Assembly (NCBI RefSeq): GCF_900604355.1
Contig: NZ_UWOE01000001.1
Span: 868,001-932,000 of the forward strand
Length of the DNA stretch: 64,000 nt
From: Luxibacter massiliensis
GTDB taxonomy: Bacteria > Bacillota > Clostridia > Lachnospirales > Lachnospiraceae
Direction of reading: 5' to 3'
The notes beneath the pieces are model-generated. The model had not been told where the DNA came from. It saw only the letters and a program-made list of their open reading frames with translations, and searched no databases. The position numbers were made by a program, and so were the translations under genes. Positions 49,554-58,642 of the stretch are shown one piece after another (position 1 is the stretch's first letter; the number at the start of each line of letters is the position of its first letter).

Positions 49554-50448
49554 ATGGGTACAGCCGCTTTTCAAAGTTGCCAGATACGGAGCAGCCTTCT
49601 GTAAATATCATAAATGCATTGGGGTCAATACTGTGCACCACCCGTTTAAGCCGGTTGACCTCGTATTTGGAAATAACCACAAACAGGATATAAGATGTCT
49701 GATTTGTATATGCACCTGCCCCATCCCAGTTGGTGACTCCTCTTCCCATCTGCTCTATGATGGCACGGGATATACCGAGTTTCTTGGTAAAGATCATGAC
49801 ACTCATATTAATATTCTGTATATGTACCCGGTCGCAGGCGATAGAATATACAACGCCATAAATCAGGGAATATATGACAATTTCTATATTAAACATAACC
49901 AGGCAGATTCCGTATACGAAGAAGTTAATAATTAAAGAAACCTTTCCCACGCTGAACCCAGGGAACTTCTTGGAAAAATAGATTCCCAGTATATCCTGCC
50001 CTCCACCGGAACTGCCTCCCCTGAGGATCAGGCCAGAGCCGGTACCTGCAATAATCCCGCCAATGACACACGCCGCCAGATAGTCGTCTATAATTGGAGA
50101 CGCAGGGATAGGTATAATGGTCAATGCCAATGTCTGTATGATAATTGTGATGATGGACCGCGCAAAAAACATTTTACCCATTTTAGTCCAGGCCATATAA
50201 ATCAGGGGCAGGTTAATCAGGAGGTAAATAATACCTGCGATATCTGTCTGGCCGAAGGAAAAATGAAGCGTATTGACAATAAATGTACGGATCAGCTGGG
50301 AGATACCCATAAATCCTCCGTTATATAATGCAAGTGGTGTAATGAATACATTCAGGCCGAACGCAAACATCACAGACCCTAAGATGGCAGTGCCCATACC
50401 AAAAATATTCTGTCTTTTTTGTGTGCTTAATGAATGAAAAAATGCCAT
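49552..50448 (-). CDS. YitT family membrane protein
   Basis: This 298-residue protein has five or six N-terminal membrane segments (MGTAILGSVMFAFGLNVFIT, then TPLALYNGGFMGISQ; GLILRGGSSGGGQDIL) and a C-terminal cytosolic DUF2179 domain (TKKLGISRAIIEQMGRGVTN, then RVVHSIDPNAFMIF). The family is widespread in Firmicutes and of uncertain transport function. ATG 50448 follows a GGGGG site; an in-frame GTG at 50466 has none. The gene stands alone, convergent with kbl and with repeat copy C upstream. Confidence 0.92.
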   Translation of the reverse strand: MAFFHSLSTQKRQNIFGMGTAILGSVMFAFGLNVFITPLALYNGGFMGISQLIRTFIVNTLHFSFGQTDIAGIIYLLINLPLIYMAWTKMGKMFFARSIITIIIQTLALTIIPIPASPIIDDYLAACVIGGIIAGTGSGLILRGGSSGGGQDILGIYFSKKFPGFSVGKVSLIINFFVYGICLVMFNIEIVIYSLIYGVVYSIACDRVHIQNINMSVMIFTKKLGISRAIIEQMGRGVTNWDGAGAYTNQTSYILFVVISKYEVNRLKRVVHSIDPNAFMIFTEGCSVSGNFEKRLYP

Positions 50449-50549
50449 TTTATTTTCCCCCGTCACAGTGATAAAGTTATTAGATGCTTACCTATTCTAG
50501 CATTTTGATTTCACCATTACAAGACAAAAAATGTAAAATCTAATAATAG

Positions 50550-50682
50550 TTTATTCCCGCGGGCAGCGAGCCAAGCGGACATGTTTACATGTCCATTTGG
50601 CGACTGCCGCGAGGGTCTAATATCCCGATGCTTGCATCGCTGCTAGTTTGATGCCCCGTATGCTTGCATCGGGGTCTTTGAC
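50550..50682 (+). repeat. Dispersed palindromic repeat, copy C (complete)
   Basis: The most complete copy: TTTATTCCCGCGGGCAGCGA, the GGACATG-TTTA-CATGTCC hairpin with outer arms, the spacer GGTCTAATA, then CCCGATGCTTGCATCG with a GTTTGATGCCCC link, and the terminator-like end GCATCGGGGTCTTTGAC. It lies 102 bases upstream of the yitT start codon on the opposite strand. Confidence 0.88.
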
Positions 50683-51016
50683 CATGCATTTATAATGACT
50701 TATTATGGCGGCAGAGGCCCGGTTTTTTATGTATCTGATTTCTCCCCTTACTGGGTTCGGAATGTGGGGATACTGCCTGCTGAAGGAACTGTATTCTGTG
50801 CCGTGGCCCCTGGCATTTTCTGTCGTGGAATACTGGAAAAATATATTTTCTGTGCATAAAAAGGTGCGGGAACAGACAGATGTGGTATAATTTGTATGTT
50901 CTATGGACTTGAGGCTTAAATAATCTTCTATATTTGGGACAGACATGCTGTCGGGATGAACATTGTACCTGTAAACAGTGCCAATGGAGAGAAAATATAT
51001 AAAGGGGGTAAGAGGG
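50683..51016 (+). promoter_or_regulatory. Leader of the metallohydrolase gene; extended -10 at 50883-50891
   Basis: TGGTATAAT (50883-50891) is an extended -10 promoter element. A 61-codon ORF at 50705-50890 has no ribosome site and no recognisable domain and is not called. Otherwise nothing is seen. Confidence 0.4.
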
Positions 51017-52126
51017 TTGGCTGGGGATAAAAGGAGCAGACTAAAAAGGTGGCTGGGACTGGGCCTTGCAGTGCTTTTACTTACAGTGGGACAGACTGCT
51101 GCGGCAGGCGCACAGAGGGATGAAAGGAGTCCTAAATTGGAGGTGCACTTCCTGGATGTAGGGCAGGGAGACGCCACGTTAATTATGACAGAGGGCCATT
51201 CTATGCTGATCGATGCAGGGAATAACAGTAAAGGTACGGCAGTTTGGAGCTATCTGAAAAATCAGGGGATTGAAAATTTGGATTATGTCATAGGAACCCA
51301 TCCTGACGCAGACCATGCCGGGGGTTTGGATGTTATCCTATATAAATTTGACTGCGGCAGAGTATTGCTGCCCGACTTAAGGAAAGATACCAAGACCTGG
51401 GAGGACGTGGAGAATACAATAAAGGCCAAAAATTATCAGGCCCAGGCTCCCAGGCCAGGGGATAGTTATCAGTTAGGGGATGCGAAGTTCACGGTGCTCG
51501 CTCCACAGGATAAAGCATATGAAGGGGCCAATGATTATTCCATTGCGCTGCGGCTGGATTATGGGAGTAATCGCTTTTTGTTTGTGGGAGACGCTGAGGA
51601 GGAGTCTGAAAATGAAATGTTGGAGAGAGAGGAATTCCTTTCGGCTGACGTATACAAGGTCAGCCATCACGGCAGCAGGACAGGGACATCCGAGGAGTTT
51701 TTAAAAGCAGTCAGTCCTGAATATGCTGTGATTAGCTGCGGGGAAGATAATGCATATGGGCATCCCCACGCGGAGGTGCTAAACCTGCTTAGAAGTAAGG
51801 GGATCAAGGTATTCAGGACAGATGAGCAGGGTACAATTGTGGCAACATCAGATGGAGAAAAAATAACATGGAATATGTCTCCGGACAGCAGCTGGAAGGC
51901 AGGGGAGGCAGAGGGCAGCCAGGCCAGAGAACAAGCCAGAGGAAGTGGGAAGGGCAAAGATGCAGGAGATGTATATATTCTAAATACAAATTCCATGAAG
52001 GTACACAAGCCATCTTGTGCCAGCGCTAAAAAAATAGCCGGCCGAAACCGGAAGGAATCGGATGATTCCCTTTCTCAGCTGAAAAAACAAGGGTATACTC
52101 CCTGCGCAAACTGCATGAAAAAATAA
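51017..52126 (+). CDS. Secreted ComEC/Rec2-like MBL-fold metallohydrolase
   Basis: This protein of about 369 residues has a signal-like start (RLKRWLGLGLAVLLLTVGQT). The metallo-beta-lactamase domain follows: VHFLDVGQGDATLIM, GTHPDADHAGG (HxHxDH-like metal motif with the first His kept), VGDAEEESE and VSHHGSRTGTSEEF. This matches the ComEC MBL domain without the channel. After a Gly/Glu/Ser-rich linker the last 50 residues carry two CxxC-like pairs (KPSCAS...CANC) in a small Ada-like module common at the ends of such secreted proteins. TTG 51017 has AAGGGGG upstream; GTG 50978 and ATG 50984 lack sites. It may be an extracellular nuclease or phosphodiesterase. Confidence 0.83.
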   Translation: MAGDKRSRLKRWLGLGLAVLLLTVGQTAAAGAQRDERSPKLEVHFLDVGQGDATLIMTEGHSMLIDAGNNSKGTAVWSYLKNQGIENLDYVIGTHPDADHAGGLDVILYKFDCGRVLLPDLRKDTKTWEDVENTIKAKNYQAQAPRPGDSYQLGDAKFTVLAPQDKAYEGANDYSIALRLDYGSNRFLFVGDAEEESENEMLEREEFLSADVYKVSHHGSRTGTSEEFLKAVSPEYAVISCGEDNAYGHPHAEVLNLLRSKGIKVFRTDEQGTIVATSDGEKITWNMSPDSSWKAGEAEGSQAREQARGSGKGKDAGDVYILNTNSMKVHKPSCASAKKIAGRNRKESDDSLSQLKKQGYTPCANCMKK

Positions 52127-52147
52127 AAGAATTATAGAAAGATATGG

Positions 52148-52190
52148 AGGAGGGTCCCGGGTACAGATTCGTATGTATCCGGGACCCTTC
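52148..52190. terminator. Terminator between metallohydrolase and AEC genes
   Basis: GGGTCCCGG pairs with CCGGGACCC, with an extended inner stem GTAC/GTAT, followed by TTCATTT. It serves both convergent genes. Confidence 0.75.
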
Positions 52191-52208
52191 ATTTAGGGCC
52201 GCCCTAAT

Positions 52209-53129
52209 CTATGGGATCAAGAAACCGGCCAGAAAAATAACAAAAGGTATTGTTACCATTGACAGAACGGTTGTAAAAGAAAAGACTTCCGAAGCATATG
52301 TATAATTCTTGTTATAGCGGATTGCCATCATGGTCATAGTCGTCGCAGTGGGGCATGAGGCGGCGATTAAAGTGGTATAGGCGATATCGCGGCCTGCACG
52401 GGTTATATAAAGCAGCAGCGTAACGGCTATTGGGACAACCAGCAGTTTGACCAGGCTGATTTTGTATATATGGAAGTTTGTAAAGATTTTTTTTAAATCA
52501 GCCTGTGCAACAGAGAACCCAGCTACCATCATGGCCAGGGGGGTATTCATATCAGCCACATAGTTCATAGAATCTAATACTGTGCCGGGGATTCTAAATT
52601 GCAGGAAGAATAGGATGATAGCAATAACTGTGGCTATAACCATAGGGGAGGAGAGGCCCTCTTTAAGCTGCTTGGCGGAGAAACTTCCTTCCAGCAGGCT
52701 CAGTCCATGGGTCCATGTAAATATATTAAATATGGTCATGTAGGCTGTCAGATAAAACACTCCTTCATTGCCCAGCACACTATAAATCAGGGGGATTCCT
52801 ATAAATCCGCAGTTGGCATAGACTGCCCCAAAACGGTCTAAGTAGTACTCTGGATTGTTTTTTGCGGGGATAAAAAGCTTTGCTGCCAATATTGCAATTA
52901 TATGTGCGGCAATGGCAGCTGCAAAGGATATTAGAAGTCCTCTGACAAGTAAAGGCTCATATTCGATCTGATAGGCAGTGATAATCAGGCATGGGTTGAC
53001 TACCATAAGGAGCAGGTTGGAAATCGCTTTATTGCCCTCCTGATTTACGATCTTTAACTTATAGCAGATAAATGCAAGTATCATAATGATGAACATTTTC
53101 AGAAGTTGGTTAAAAATTAAAATAAACAT
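52209..53129 (-). CDS. AEC family (auxin efflux carrier-type) transporter
   Basis: This 306-residue protein has 10 predicted membrane segments arranged as two five-helix halves, as in the AEC family. Recognisable segments are NLLLMVVNPCLIITAY, YANCGFIGIPLIYSVLG and ASCPTATTMTMMAIRYN, the last being the typical crossover helix region. Bacterial members export or exchange malate, malonate and other small acids. The gene stands alone, with repeat copy D 111 bases upstream of its start. No substrate can be assigned. Confidence 0.92.
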   Translation of the reverse strand: MFILIFNQLLKMFIIMILAFICYKLKIVNQEGNKAISNLLLMVVNPCLIITAYQIEYEPLLVRGLLISFAAAIAAHIIAILAAKLFIPAKNNPEYYLDRFGAVYANCGFIGIPLIYSVLGNEGVFYLTAYMTIFNIFTWTHGLSLLEGSFSAKQLKEGLSSPMVIATVIAIILFFLQFRIPGTVLDSMNYVADMNTPLAMMVAGFSVAQADLKKIFTNFHIYKISLVKLLVVPIAVTLLLYITRAGRDIAYTTLIAASCPTATTMTMMAIRYNKNYTYASEVFSFTTVLSMVTIPFVIFLAGFLIP

Positions 53130-53239
53130 AATAGATTTTGTCCCTCTCCGCCGTTTTTTCAGCAGCCTCTCCTCTTTTGTATATCCTTTGGCCTACAGAT
53201 ACAATTATGCAGGCCATTCCAGATATCGATTGTGATAAC

Positions 53240-53371
53240 TTTATTCCCATAGGCAACGAACCAAATGGACATGTTTACATGTCCGTTTGGCATCTGCCTC
53301 CAGGGTCAAATACCCCGATGCCTGCATCGCTGCCAGTTTGATGCCCGTATGCTTGTATGGGGGTCTTTGAC
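53240..53371 (+). repeat. Dispersed palindromic repeat, copy D (complete)
   Basis: It starts TTTATTCCCATAGGCAACGA, has the GGACATG-TTTA-CATGTCC hairpin with changed flanks (CCAAAT/GTTTGG) that still pair, then CCCCGATGCCTGCATCG, GTTTGATGCCC and the end GTATGGGGGTCTTTGAC. It lies upstream of the AEC gene (minus strand) and before the rhmD operon (plus strand). Confidence 0.88.
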
Positions 53372-53496
53372 TCAGTATACGTTATAATTTTTTAAAAATC
53401 AATCCTCTAGACATATAAGGTTTGCTGTTGTTTTGTGAAAACCATACAAAATTACAGAGGTTTTTTTGACTATACTGTGGAAAAAAATGTAGATTG

Positions 53497-53566
53497 TTGA
53501 CTTAATTATAAAATAATGATAAACTATCCATGAAATCGGAATTTGATTCTCATATGTGAATCAAAT
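53497..53566 (+). promoter_or_regulatory. rhmD-gntP promoter with 26-bp palindromic operator
   Basis: TTGACT (53497-53502), a 17-base spacer and TAAACT (53520-53525) form the promoter. Sixteen bases downstream, 53541-53566 is a near-perfect palindrome with arms ATTTGATTC and GAATCAAAT, matching at 24 of 26 positions. Its position fits an operator, probably for the IclR regulator encoded 2.8 kb downstream. Confidence 0.68.
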
Positions 53567-53621
53567 GTAGAGGGTATATTGATAGTAAATGAATTTATTA
53601 TGAGGAAAGGAAGGTATTATC

Positions 53622-54815
53622 ATGGCATTAATGGGAAGGAAGATTGCCGCAATCCGCGCATATGTTGTAGAAGGGGGCGGAGCTGACTATCATGATCAGA
53701 GTGAGGAACATTGGATTGTAAAACAGATTGCAACCCCGATGAGCATTTACCCAGAGTACAAAGCGACGAGAACAAGCTTTGGGATCAATGCGCTGAAAAC
53801 TTTAGTGGTGGAAGTTGAGGCAGATAACGGAGTGACTGGATTTGGTATTACAACCGGCGGATATCCGGCAGCATGGCTTGTTATGAATCACCTTGACCGT
53901 TTTATCGTAGGAAAAGATGCGAATCAGATAGAGGAAGCCTGGGATCAGATGTACCGTGCCTCTCTGTACTATGGGCGTAAAGGTGTAGTAATGAATGCAA
54001 TTTCGGCAGTTGACCTTGCTCTTTGGGATCTGCTCGGTAAGCTGAGAGAAGAACCTGTGTATGCAATGCTGGGCGGTAAAGTACGTGAAGAATTGTCATT
54101 CTACGCTACAGGCCCGAGACCGGACCTTGCAAAAGATATGGGGTTTGTGGGAGGTAAGATTCCTCTTGTATATGGACAGGATGATGGAATGGAAGGCTTA
54201 AAGAAGAGCATTGAACTGGCGGCTGACATGCGTGAGAAATGTGGGGATGACTTCCTTCTGATGTGGGACTGCTGGATGGCTCTGGATCTGTATTATGCGA
54301 AACGCCTGATGCAGGCGTCTGCCGACCTGAAATTCAATTGGATTGAAGAGTGCTTTAACCCAGATGACTACTGGTCATACCGTGACTTGAAGAAAGCTGC
54401 AGGCAATCAGATCATGGTTACTGGCGGGGAGCATGAAGCCACAAGGTTCGGTTTCCGTATGCTGATAGAGGACTGCGACCTGGATGTGATTCAGCCAGAT
54501 GTGGGTTGGTGCGGTGGTATGACAGAGCTGATCAAGATTGGTAATCTGGCAGAAGCCCATGGCAAACTTGTTATTCCTCATGGAAGCGGTACATATAGCT
54601 ATCACTATGTAACAACAAAGACAAACTCACCGATCACGGAATGCCTGATGATGGCGCCAAAGGCTGATAAGGTTGTTCCTCAGTACTATCCATTGCTGAA
54701 GGATGAGCCAATGCCAGTAAACGGCAAATTAAAAGTCAGCGACAAGCCAGGATTCGGTGTGGAATTAAATAAGGATAAAACACTGGTTGAAGTAAAGAAA
54801 GGAACAAAACTGTAA
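53622..54815 (+). CDS. rhmD: L-rhamnonate dehydratase (enolase superfamily)
   Basis: This 397-residue enolase-superfamily enzyme follows E. coli RhmD closely: GGGADYHDQSEEHWIVKQIA, TPMSIYPEYKATRTSFGIN, ATGPRPDLAKDMGFVGGK, LMWDCWMALD, NWIEECFNPDDYWSYR, VTGGEHEATRF, IQPDVGWCGG, PHGSGTYSYH and DKPGFGVELN. The three Mg ligands (Asp in WDCWM, Glu in IEEC, Glu in GGEHE) and the active-site His are present. It dehydrates L-rhamnonate to 2-keto-3-deoxy-L-rhamnonate. AGGAAAGGAAGG precedes ATG 53622. It is the first gene of the sugar-acid operon. Confidence 0.93.
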   Translation: MALMGRKIAAIRAYVVEGGGADYHDQSEEHWIVKQIATPMSIYPEYKATRTSFGINALKTLVVEVEADNGVTGFGITTGGYPAAWLVMNHLDRFIVGKDANQIEEAWDQMYRASLYYGRKGVVMNAISAVDLALWDLLGKLREEPVYAMLGGKVREELSFYATGPRPDLAKDMGFVGGKIPLVYGQDDGMEGLKKSIELAADMREKCGDDFLLMWDCWMALDLYYAKRLMQASADLKFNWIEECFNPDDYWSYRDLKKAAGNQIMVTGGEHEATRFGFRMLIEDCDLDVIQPDVGWCGGMTELIKIGNLAEAHGKLVIPHGSGTYSYHYVTTKTNSPITECLMMAPKADKVVPQYYPLLKDEPMPVNGKLKVSDKPGFGVELNKDKTLVEVKKGTKL

Positions 54816-54843
54816 AGATTACAGCTTTATGTAGGAGGGTAAT

Positions 54844-56226
54844 ATGTCAACAACATTTCTGATTATAAGTTTGATTATATCGATCGCACTTGTTGTACTT
54901 TTGTGTACAAAAGCAAAATGTAATCCGGCAATTGCACTGATCCTGGGATCTTTACTGCTGGGATTTCTGGCACAGGTACCGCTTGTGGATGTTACGGCTG
55001 AGGACGGTACTGTGACAACTGGCCTTGTAAATGCAATTAACAATGGTTTTGGAAATATGATGGGAAGTATCGGGTTCCCCATCGGCCTTGGTATCATCCT
55101 TGGACAATTTGTAAGTGATACAGGCGGGGCGACGGTCATTGCAGATAAACTTGTATCCGTTTTCCCAAATAAATATGCAATTTATGCAGTTGCGTTTGCG
55201 GGATTTATACTTTCAATCCCAGTATTCTTTGATGTAACATTTGTTATCCTGATTCCAATCGGCGTAGCCCTGATGAAGAAGCTGAATAAAGGAATTGGTT
55301 ACATTGTCGGCGCTATCTCCATTGGTGCTGGTATAGCACATACATTGGTGCCTCCCACACCGAATCCGCTGGTTGCACCGGAATATTTTAACTTTGATCT
55401 CGGTATTATGATTGCAGCCGGATTGTTATTTGGTATCCCAATGGCATTGATTGCAACAACTATTCATGGAAAACTGATGGACAGAGGCCTTTGGAATCCA
55501 GAGAAAGACGAGAATGGAAATGGCCTGAATGTGGATGAGTTGGAGCTGCCAGAGAAGCTTCCTGGATTTTTCATCTCATTGCTTCCGATTATTATTCCTA
55601 TCGTATTGATTCTGCTCAACACGGTGGTAGGCGCAGTGTCAGATGATGTTCCTGCATGGATTGATTTCCTCGGCCAGAAAACCACATCTATGCTTTGCGG
55701 TACATTGGCAGGCATGTTGATTTCTATCAAGATTCTTGGCCTTGAGAAAACAGAGAAGGTAGCTTCCGATTCTTTGAAATCAGCAGGTATCGTGTTCCTG
55801 ATCACCGGCGCCGGCGGATCATTTTCTGAAGTTATTACTGCATCTGGCGTCAGCGAAGCGATCAAAGATATGGTATCTAACATTTCAGGAAATGTTGCAT
55901 TGATTTTGCTTATTGGATGGATTTTAGGATTGCTGTTCAGGCAGATCACAGGATCTGGAACAGTTGCTTCCCTGACCACATTTGCAATCATGCAGAGTGT
56001 TGCCACAACAGTCGCAATTCACCCTGTATTTATTGCACTGGCTTGTCTTGATGGAGCGCTTTTCGGTGCAACCATCAACGACTCAGGCTTCTGGATTGTT
56101 TCAAATATGTCGGGCCTGAACCTGACAGGAGGGGCCAAGACCTATACATTGGGCCAGGCCATCGCTTCGGTAACGGGGATTATCCTGATTGTAATCGTTG
56201 GTTTGATTTCAACCTTATTTATATAA
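54844..56226 (+). CDS. GntP-family gluconate/sugar-acid permease
   Basis: This 460-residue membrane protein has about 12-14 segments. Motifs fit the family: NPAIALILGSLLLGF, then a GIGLGIILGQFVSDTGGA-like stretch, HTLVPPTPNPLVAPEYF and ITGAGGSFSEVITASGV, followed by GLLFRQITGSGTVA. GntP proteins take up gluconate and related aldonates with protons. Together with RhmD this suggests that the cell imports the acid (such as L-rhamnonate) rather than the sugar. It starts 28 bases after rhmD with AGGAGGG and is followed by a terminator. Confidence 0.93.
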   Translation: MSTTFLIISLIISIALVVLLCTKAKCNPAIALILGSLLLGFLAQVPLVDVTAEDGTVTTGLVNAINNGFGNMMGSIGFPIGLGIILGQFVSDTGGATVIADKLVSVFPNKYAIYAVAFAGFILSIPVFFDVTFVILIPIGVALMKKLNKGIGYIVGAISIGAGIAHTLVPPTPNPLVAPEYFNFDLGIMIAAGLLFGIPMALIATTIHGKLMDRGLWNPEKDENGNGLNVDELELPEKLPGFFISLLPIIIPIVLILLNTVVGAVSDDVPAWIDFLGQKTTSMLCGTLAGMLISIKILGLEKTEKVASDSLKSAGIVFLITGAGGSFSEVITASGVSEAIKDMVSNISGNVALILLIGWILGLLFRQITGSGTVASLTTFAIMQSVATTVAIHPVFIALACLDGALFGATINDSGFWIVSNMSGLNLTGGAKTYTLGQAIASVTGIILIVIVGLISTLFI

Positions 56227-56275
56227 GAAAGAATCCTGATTGAATGTACAGCATTTGACAGGGAATGATTCCAGG

Positions 56276-56314
56276 ACGGGAGCGTGGGACAGGTAATGCC
56301 CAGGCTCCTGTTTT
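56276..56314 (+). terminator. Terminator after the GntP permease gene
   Basis: GGGAGCGTGGG pairs with CCCAGGCTCCTG with one mismatch around an ACAGGTAATG loop, followed by TTTT. Confidence 0.75.
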
Positions 56315-56322
56315 GGTTATGA

Positions 56323-56351
56323 TTGACAATGAATGATATGCGTGGTAAGGT
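56323..56351 (+). promoter_or_regulatory. Promoter of the IclR operon
   Basis: TTGACA (56323-56328), a 17-base spacer and TAAGGT (56346-56351) lie 60 bases before the IclR start. The dyad found at the rhmD promoter is not repeated here. Confidence 0.55.
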
Positions 56352-56411
56352 AGTTTTAGGTTATATCGTAGGGCATTTGTCCCTGGAATAGCCGGGGGAC
56401 AGGAGTTAGAC

Positions 56412-57167
56412 ATGGCAGTAAAATCAGCAGAAAGAGTACTAAAAATTTTTGAACTTTTGGAGAGTAGTTCCGATGGACTGACAAATAAAGATATAAGCAG
56501 CCGGCTGCAGTTTGCGCCAAGCAGTACAATTGCGCTTCTTCAGACAATGGCAGAGAATGGTTATCTGTCTGTGGATGAACAAAAGCGTTATTCTCTGGGC
56601 GGAAAGCTGGTAAGCCTGGGGGCTGTTGCGGCATCCAGGTTTGATATTGGCAGAATGGCGACCCCATATCTGAAGCATCTGATGCAGACATTGGGGGAGA
56701 CGAGTTTCCTTGGAGTCTTGTCTGGGGATGAGATTGTTTATATAGCTAAGGAGAACTGTGAGCGTACCATCAATACCAATGCACAGATTGGCTCAAGAAA
56801 ACCGGTATACTGTACCGGCCTTGGGAAGGCATTCTTAGCGTTCCTGCCCCCAGAGGAGAGCAGGGATATTGTAAATAAACTGGATTTCCATAAATATACC
56901 GACAATACCATTATGGATATACAGGAACTCAGATCCCAGCTGCAGGAATTCCGGCTTCAGGGGTTTGCCACAGATGACCAGGAAATCGAAGAAAATCTAT
57001 GGTGCCTTGCAGTTCCGATTTATGACGGGTATCATAGGATGGTCGCAGCCATCAGTGTTTCGGGGCCCAAGGAACGTATGATGGACAAGAAAGAGCTCAT
57101 AACTCAGGAAATGCTTAAGGCAGGCAGGGGGTTGTCCAAAGAGCTTGGATATCAGAAGGAGGAATAG
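56412..57167 (+). CDS. IclR-family transcriptional regulator
   Basis: This 251-residue regulator has an N-terminal winged HTH (AVKSAERVLKIFELLESSSD, then GLTNKDISSRLQFAPSSTIA) and a C-terminal IclR effector domain (IGRMATPYLKHLMQTLGETS, YCTGLGKAFLAFLPPEE, AVPIYDGYHRMVAAISVSGP). IclR proteins of this kind respond to sugar acids or aromatic acids. It heads the second half of the rhamnonate locus and probably controls the rhmD promoter. The aldolase start follows its stop by five bases. Confidence 0.93.
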   Translation: MAVKSAERVLKIFELLESSSDGLTNKDISSRLQFAPSSTIALLQTMAENGYLSVDEQKRYSLGGKLVSLGAVAASRFDIGRMATPYLKHLMQTLGETSFLGVLSGDEIVYIAKENCERTINTNAQIGSRKPVYCTGLGKAFLAFLPPEESRDIVNKLDFHKYTDNTIMDIQELRSQLQEFRLQGFATDDQEIEENLWCLAVPIYDGYHRMVAAISVSGPKERMMDKKELITQEMLKAGRGLSKELGYQKEE

Positions 57168-57171
57168 TAAT

Positions 57172-58068
57172 ATGAAGAAATTATGCGGTGTAAACCCGCC
57201 GGTCATCACTATTTTTGATGACAAATGCAAAATCGACATTGAAGCAAGCAAGAGACAGGCAGATTTTTTAATCTCACAGGGGGTTGATGGACTGGCATAC
57301 CTGGGTACATCAGGGGAATTCAGCATCATGACTGTGGAGGAGAAGAAAAACTTCATTAAAGCAATGATTGACCATGTGGATGGACGTGTGAATGTGATCG
57401 TAGGCGTCGGTGACACATGCCTGGAGAATACCATGGAGCTTCTGAAGTTTGTTGAGGCGGCAGGCGCAGACGGGGTACTTTTGATTAATCCATATTTCAG
57501 TGTGTACAGCTCAGAGATGGTAGAGGCATATTTCGGATATGTGGCCTCACATACATCCCTTCCTATTATAATATATAATTTCCCAGACCTTACAGGTTAC
57601 TGCTTTAATCCAGACGTGGTTTGCAAACTTGTAAGAGATAATTCGAACATCGTAGGGATTAAGGATACAATCAATGACTTCAACCATGTGCTCAGTTTGC
57701 AGAAGGCGAAAGAGATTAACCCTGACTTTTCAGTGTTCTGTGCATATGAGAACCAGGCTATGGGACTGCTGGTCACTGGTGTGGACGGATTTATCAATGC
57801 CACAGCAAATTTTGCGCCTGAATTTACAGTGAACACATACAAGGCGGCCAAAAGGGGCGACTTTAACGAGGCTGCAGTGTGGTTTAAAAAGATGGTCAGT
57901 GCTATGGATATTTACTCCTTCAGTACGCCGCTGTTTTTGGCATGTAAGCAGGCCATGTATTACCGTGTGCTGAACCAGGACGGGCATGAAAGGCTCCCTG
58001 CACTTTCGCTGGAGGCAGATGCAAGGGCAAATGTATATAATAAGATGAGAGAGCTTCAGCTTCTGTAA
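57172..58068 (+). CDS. DHDPS/NAL-family aldolase, probable 2-keto-3-deoxy-L-rhamnonate aldolase
   Basis: This 298-residue class I aldolase of the dihydrodipicolinate synthase superfamily has GLAYLGTSGEFSIMT (pyruvate-binding), the Tyr in IIIYNFPDLTGY, the Schiff-base Lys in NIVGIKDTINDF, and GVDGFINATANFAPEF. Next to rhmD it would cleave 2-keto-3-deoxy-L-rhamnonate into pyruvate and L-lactaldehyde. Known enzymes for this step also include the unrelated class II type YfaU, so the assignment rests on context. ATG 57172 (MKKLCGVNPP) has AGGAGGA upstream; the frame opens at 57145 inside iclR. Confidence 0.85.
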   Translation: MKKLCGVNPPVITIFDDKCKIDIEASKRQADFLISQGVDGLAYLGTSGEFSIMTVEEKKNFIKAMIDHVDGRVNVIVGVGDTCLENTMELLKFVEAAGADGVLLINPYFSVYSSEMVEAYFGYVASHTSLPIIIYNFPDLTGYCFNPDVVCKLVRDNSNIVGIKDTINDFNHVLSLQKAKEINPDFSVFCAYENQAMGLLVTGVDGFINATANFAPEFTVNTYKAAKRGDFNEAAVWFKKMVSAMDIYSFSTPLFLACKQAMYYRVLNQDGHERLPALSLEADARANVYNKMRELQLL

Positions 58069-58123
58069 AAAGTTTTTAGGCAATGGAGGGCATGATAACA
58101 GCAGATAGGAGTGTTGACATAAG

Positions 58124-58630
58124 ATGATAATAGATAAATTGGAGAATTTCCGTTATTACCAGAGGTGTGTGCCGGAGTTGTGGGATGCAGTGCGTTTTGC
58201 AGAGCGTGCCCAGAAGGAGCGTCTGGCAGTGGGAAGGTATCCGGTTGGAAAGGGGTTTGCTTTTGTCCAGGAAGGGCAGACCAGAGGTTTTGAGGAGGCA
58301 GATTTTGAGACACATAATAAGTACCTGGATGTACAGATATTGCTGGAGGGTTCTGAAATGTGGGAATATGCCGATAAGTCTGATTTGCAGGTAAAGACCC
58401 CCTATGACCCAGAGACTGATATCGAGTGGCTGGAAGGGCACGGCGACCGGCTTCATATGAAACCCGGAAAGTTTTATCTTGTTTATCCAACTGACGGGCA
58501 TAAGCCATGCTGCCATGATAATATGCCCGAATCCTATAGGAAAGTCGTGGTAAAGATTAAAATTGACAAATTACTGCATGTGGTAGACGCAGGCAGGATA
58601 GGTATGAAGCAGAAAAAGATGTCCTGGTAA
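58124..58630 (+). CDS. YhcH/YjgK/YiaL family protein
   Basis: This 168-residue cupin-fold protein shows the family pattern: ETHNKYLDVQILLEGSEMWE, then the acidic DPETDIEWLEG and FYLVYPTDGHKPCCH, where His and Glu/Asp residues can bind metal. Family members occur in sialic-acid, diketogulonate and other sugar-acid operons. Some are thought to be anomerases or isomerases, but the general function is unsettled. Here it lies between the aldolase and the dehydrogenase, 12 bases before the latter. Confidence 0.85.
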   Translation: MIIDKLENFRYYQRCVPELWDAVRFAERAQKERLAVGRYPVGKGFAFVQEGQTRGFEEADFETHNKYLDVQILLEGSEMWEYADKSDLQVKTPYDPETDIEWLEGHGDRLHMKPGKFYLVYPTDGHKPCCHDNMPESYRKVVVKIKIDKLLHVVDAGRIGMKQKKMSW

Positions 58631-58642
58631 AGGAGATAGGAA

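Noticed and set aside
50705..50890. 61-codon ORF upstream of the metallohydrolase gene
   Set aside because: No ribosome site, no domain, and it ends in a promoter-like TATAAT; likely chance.
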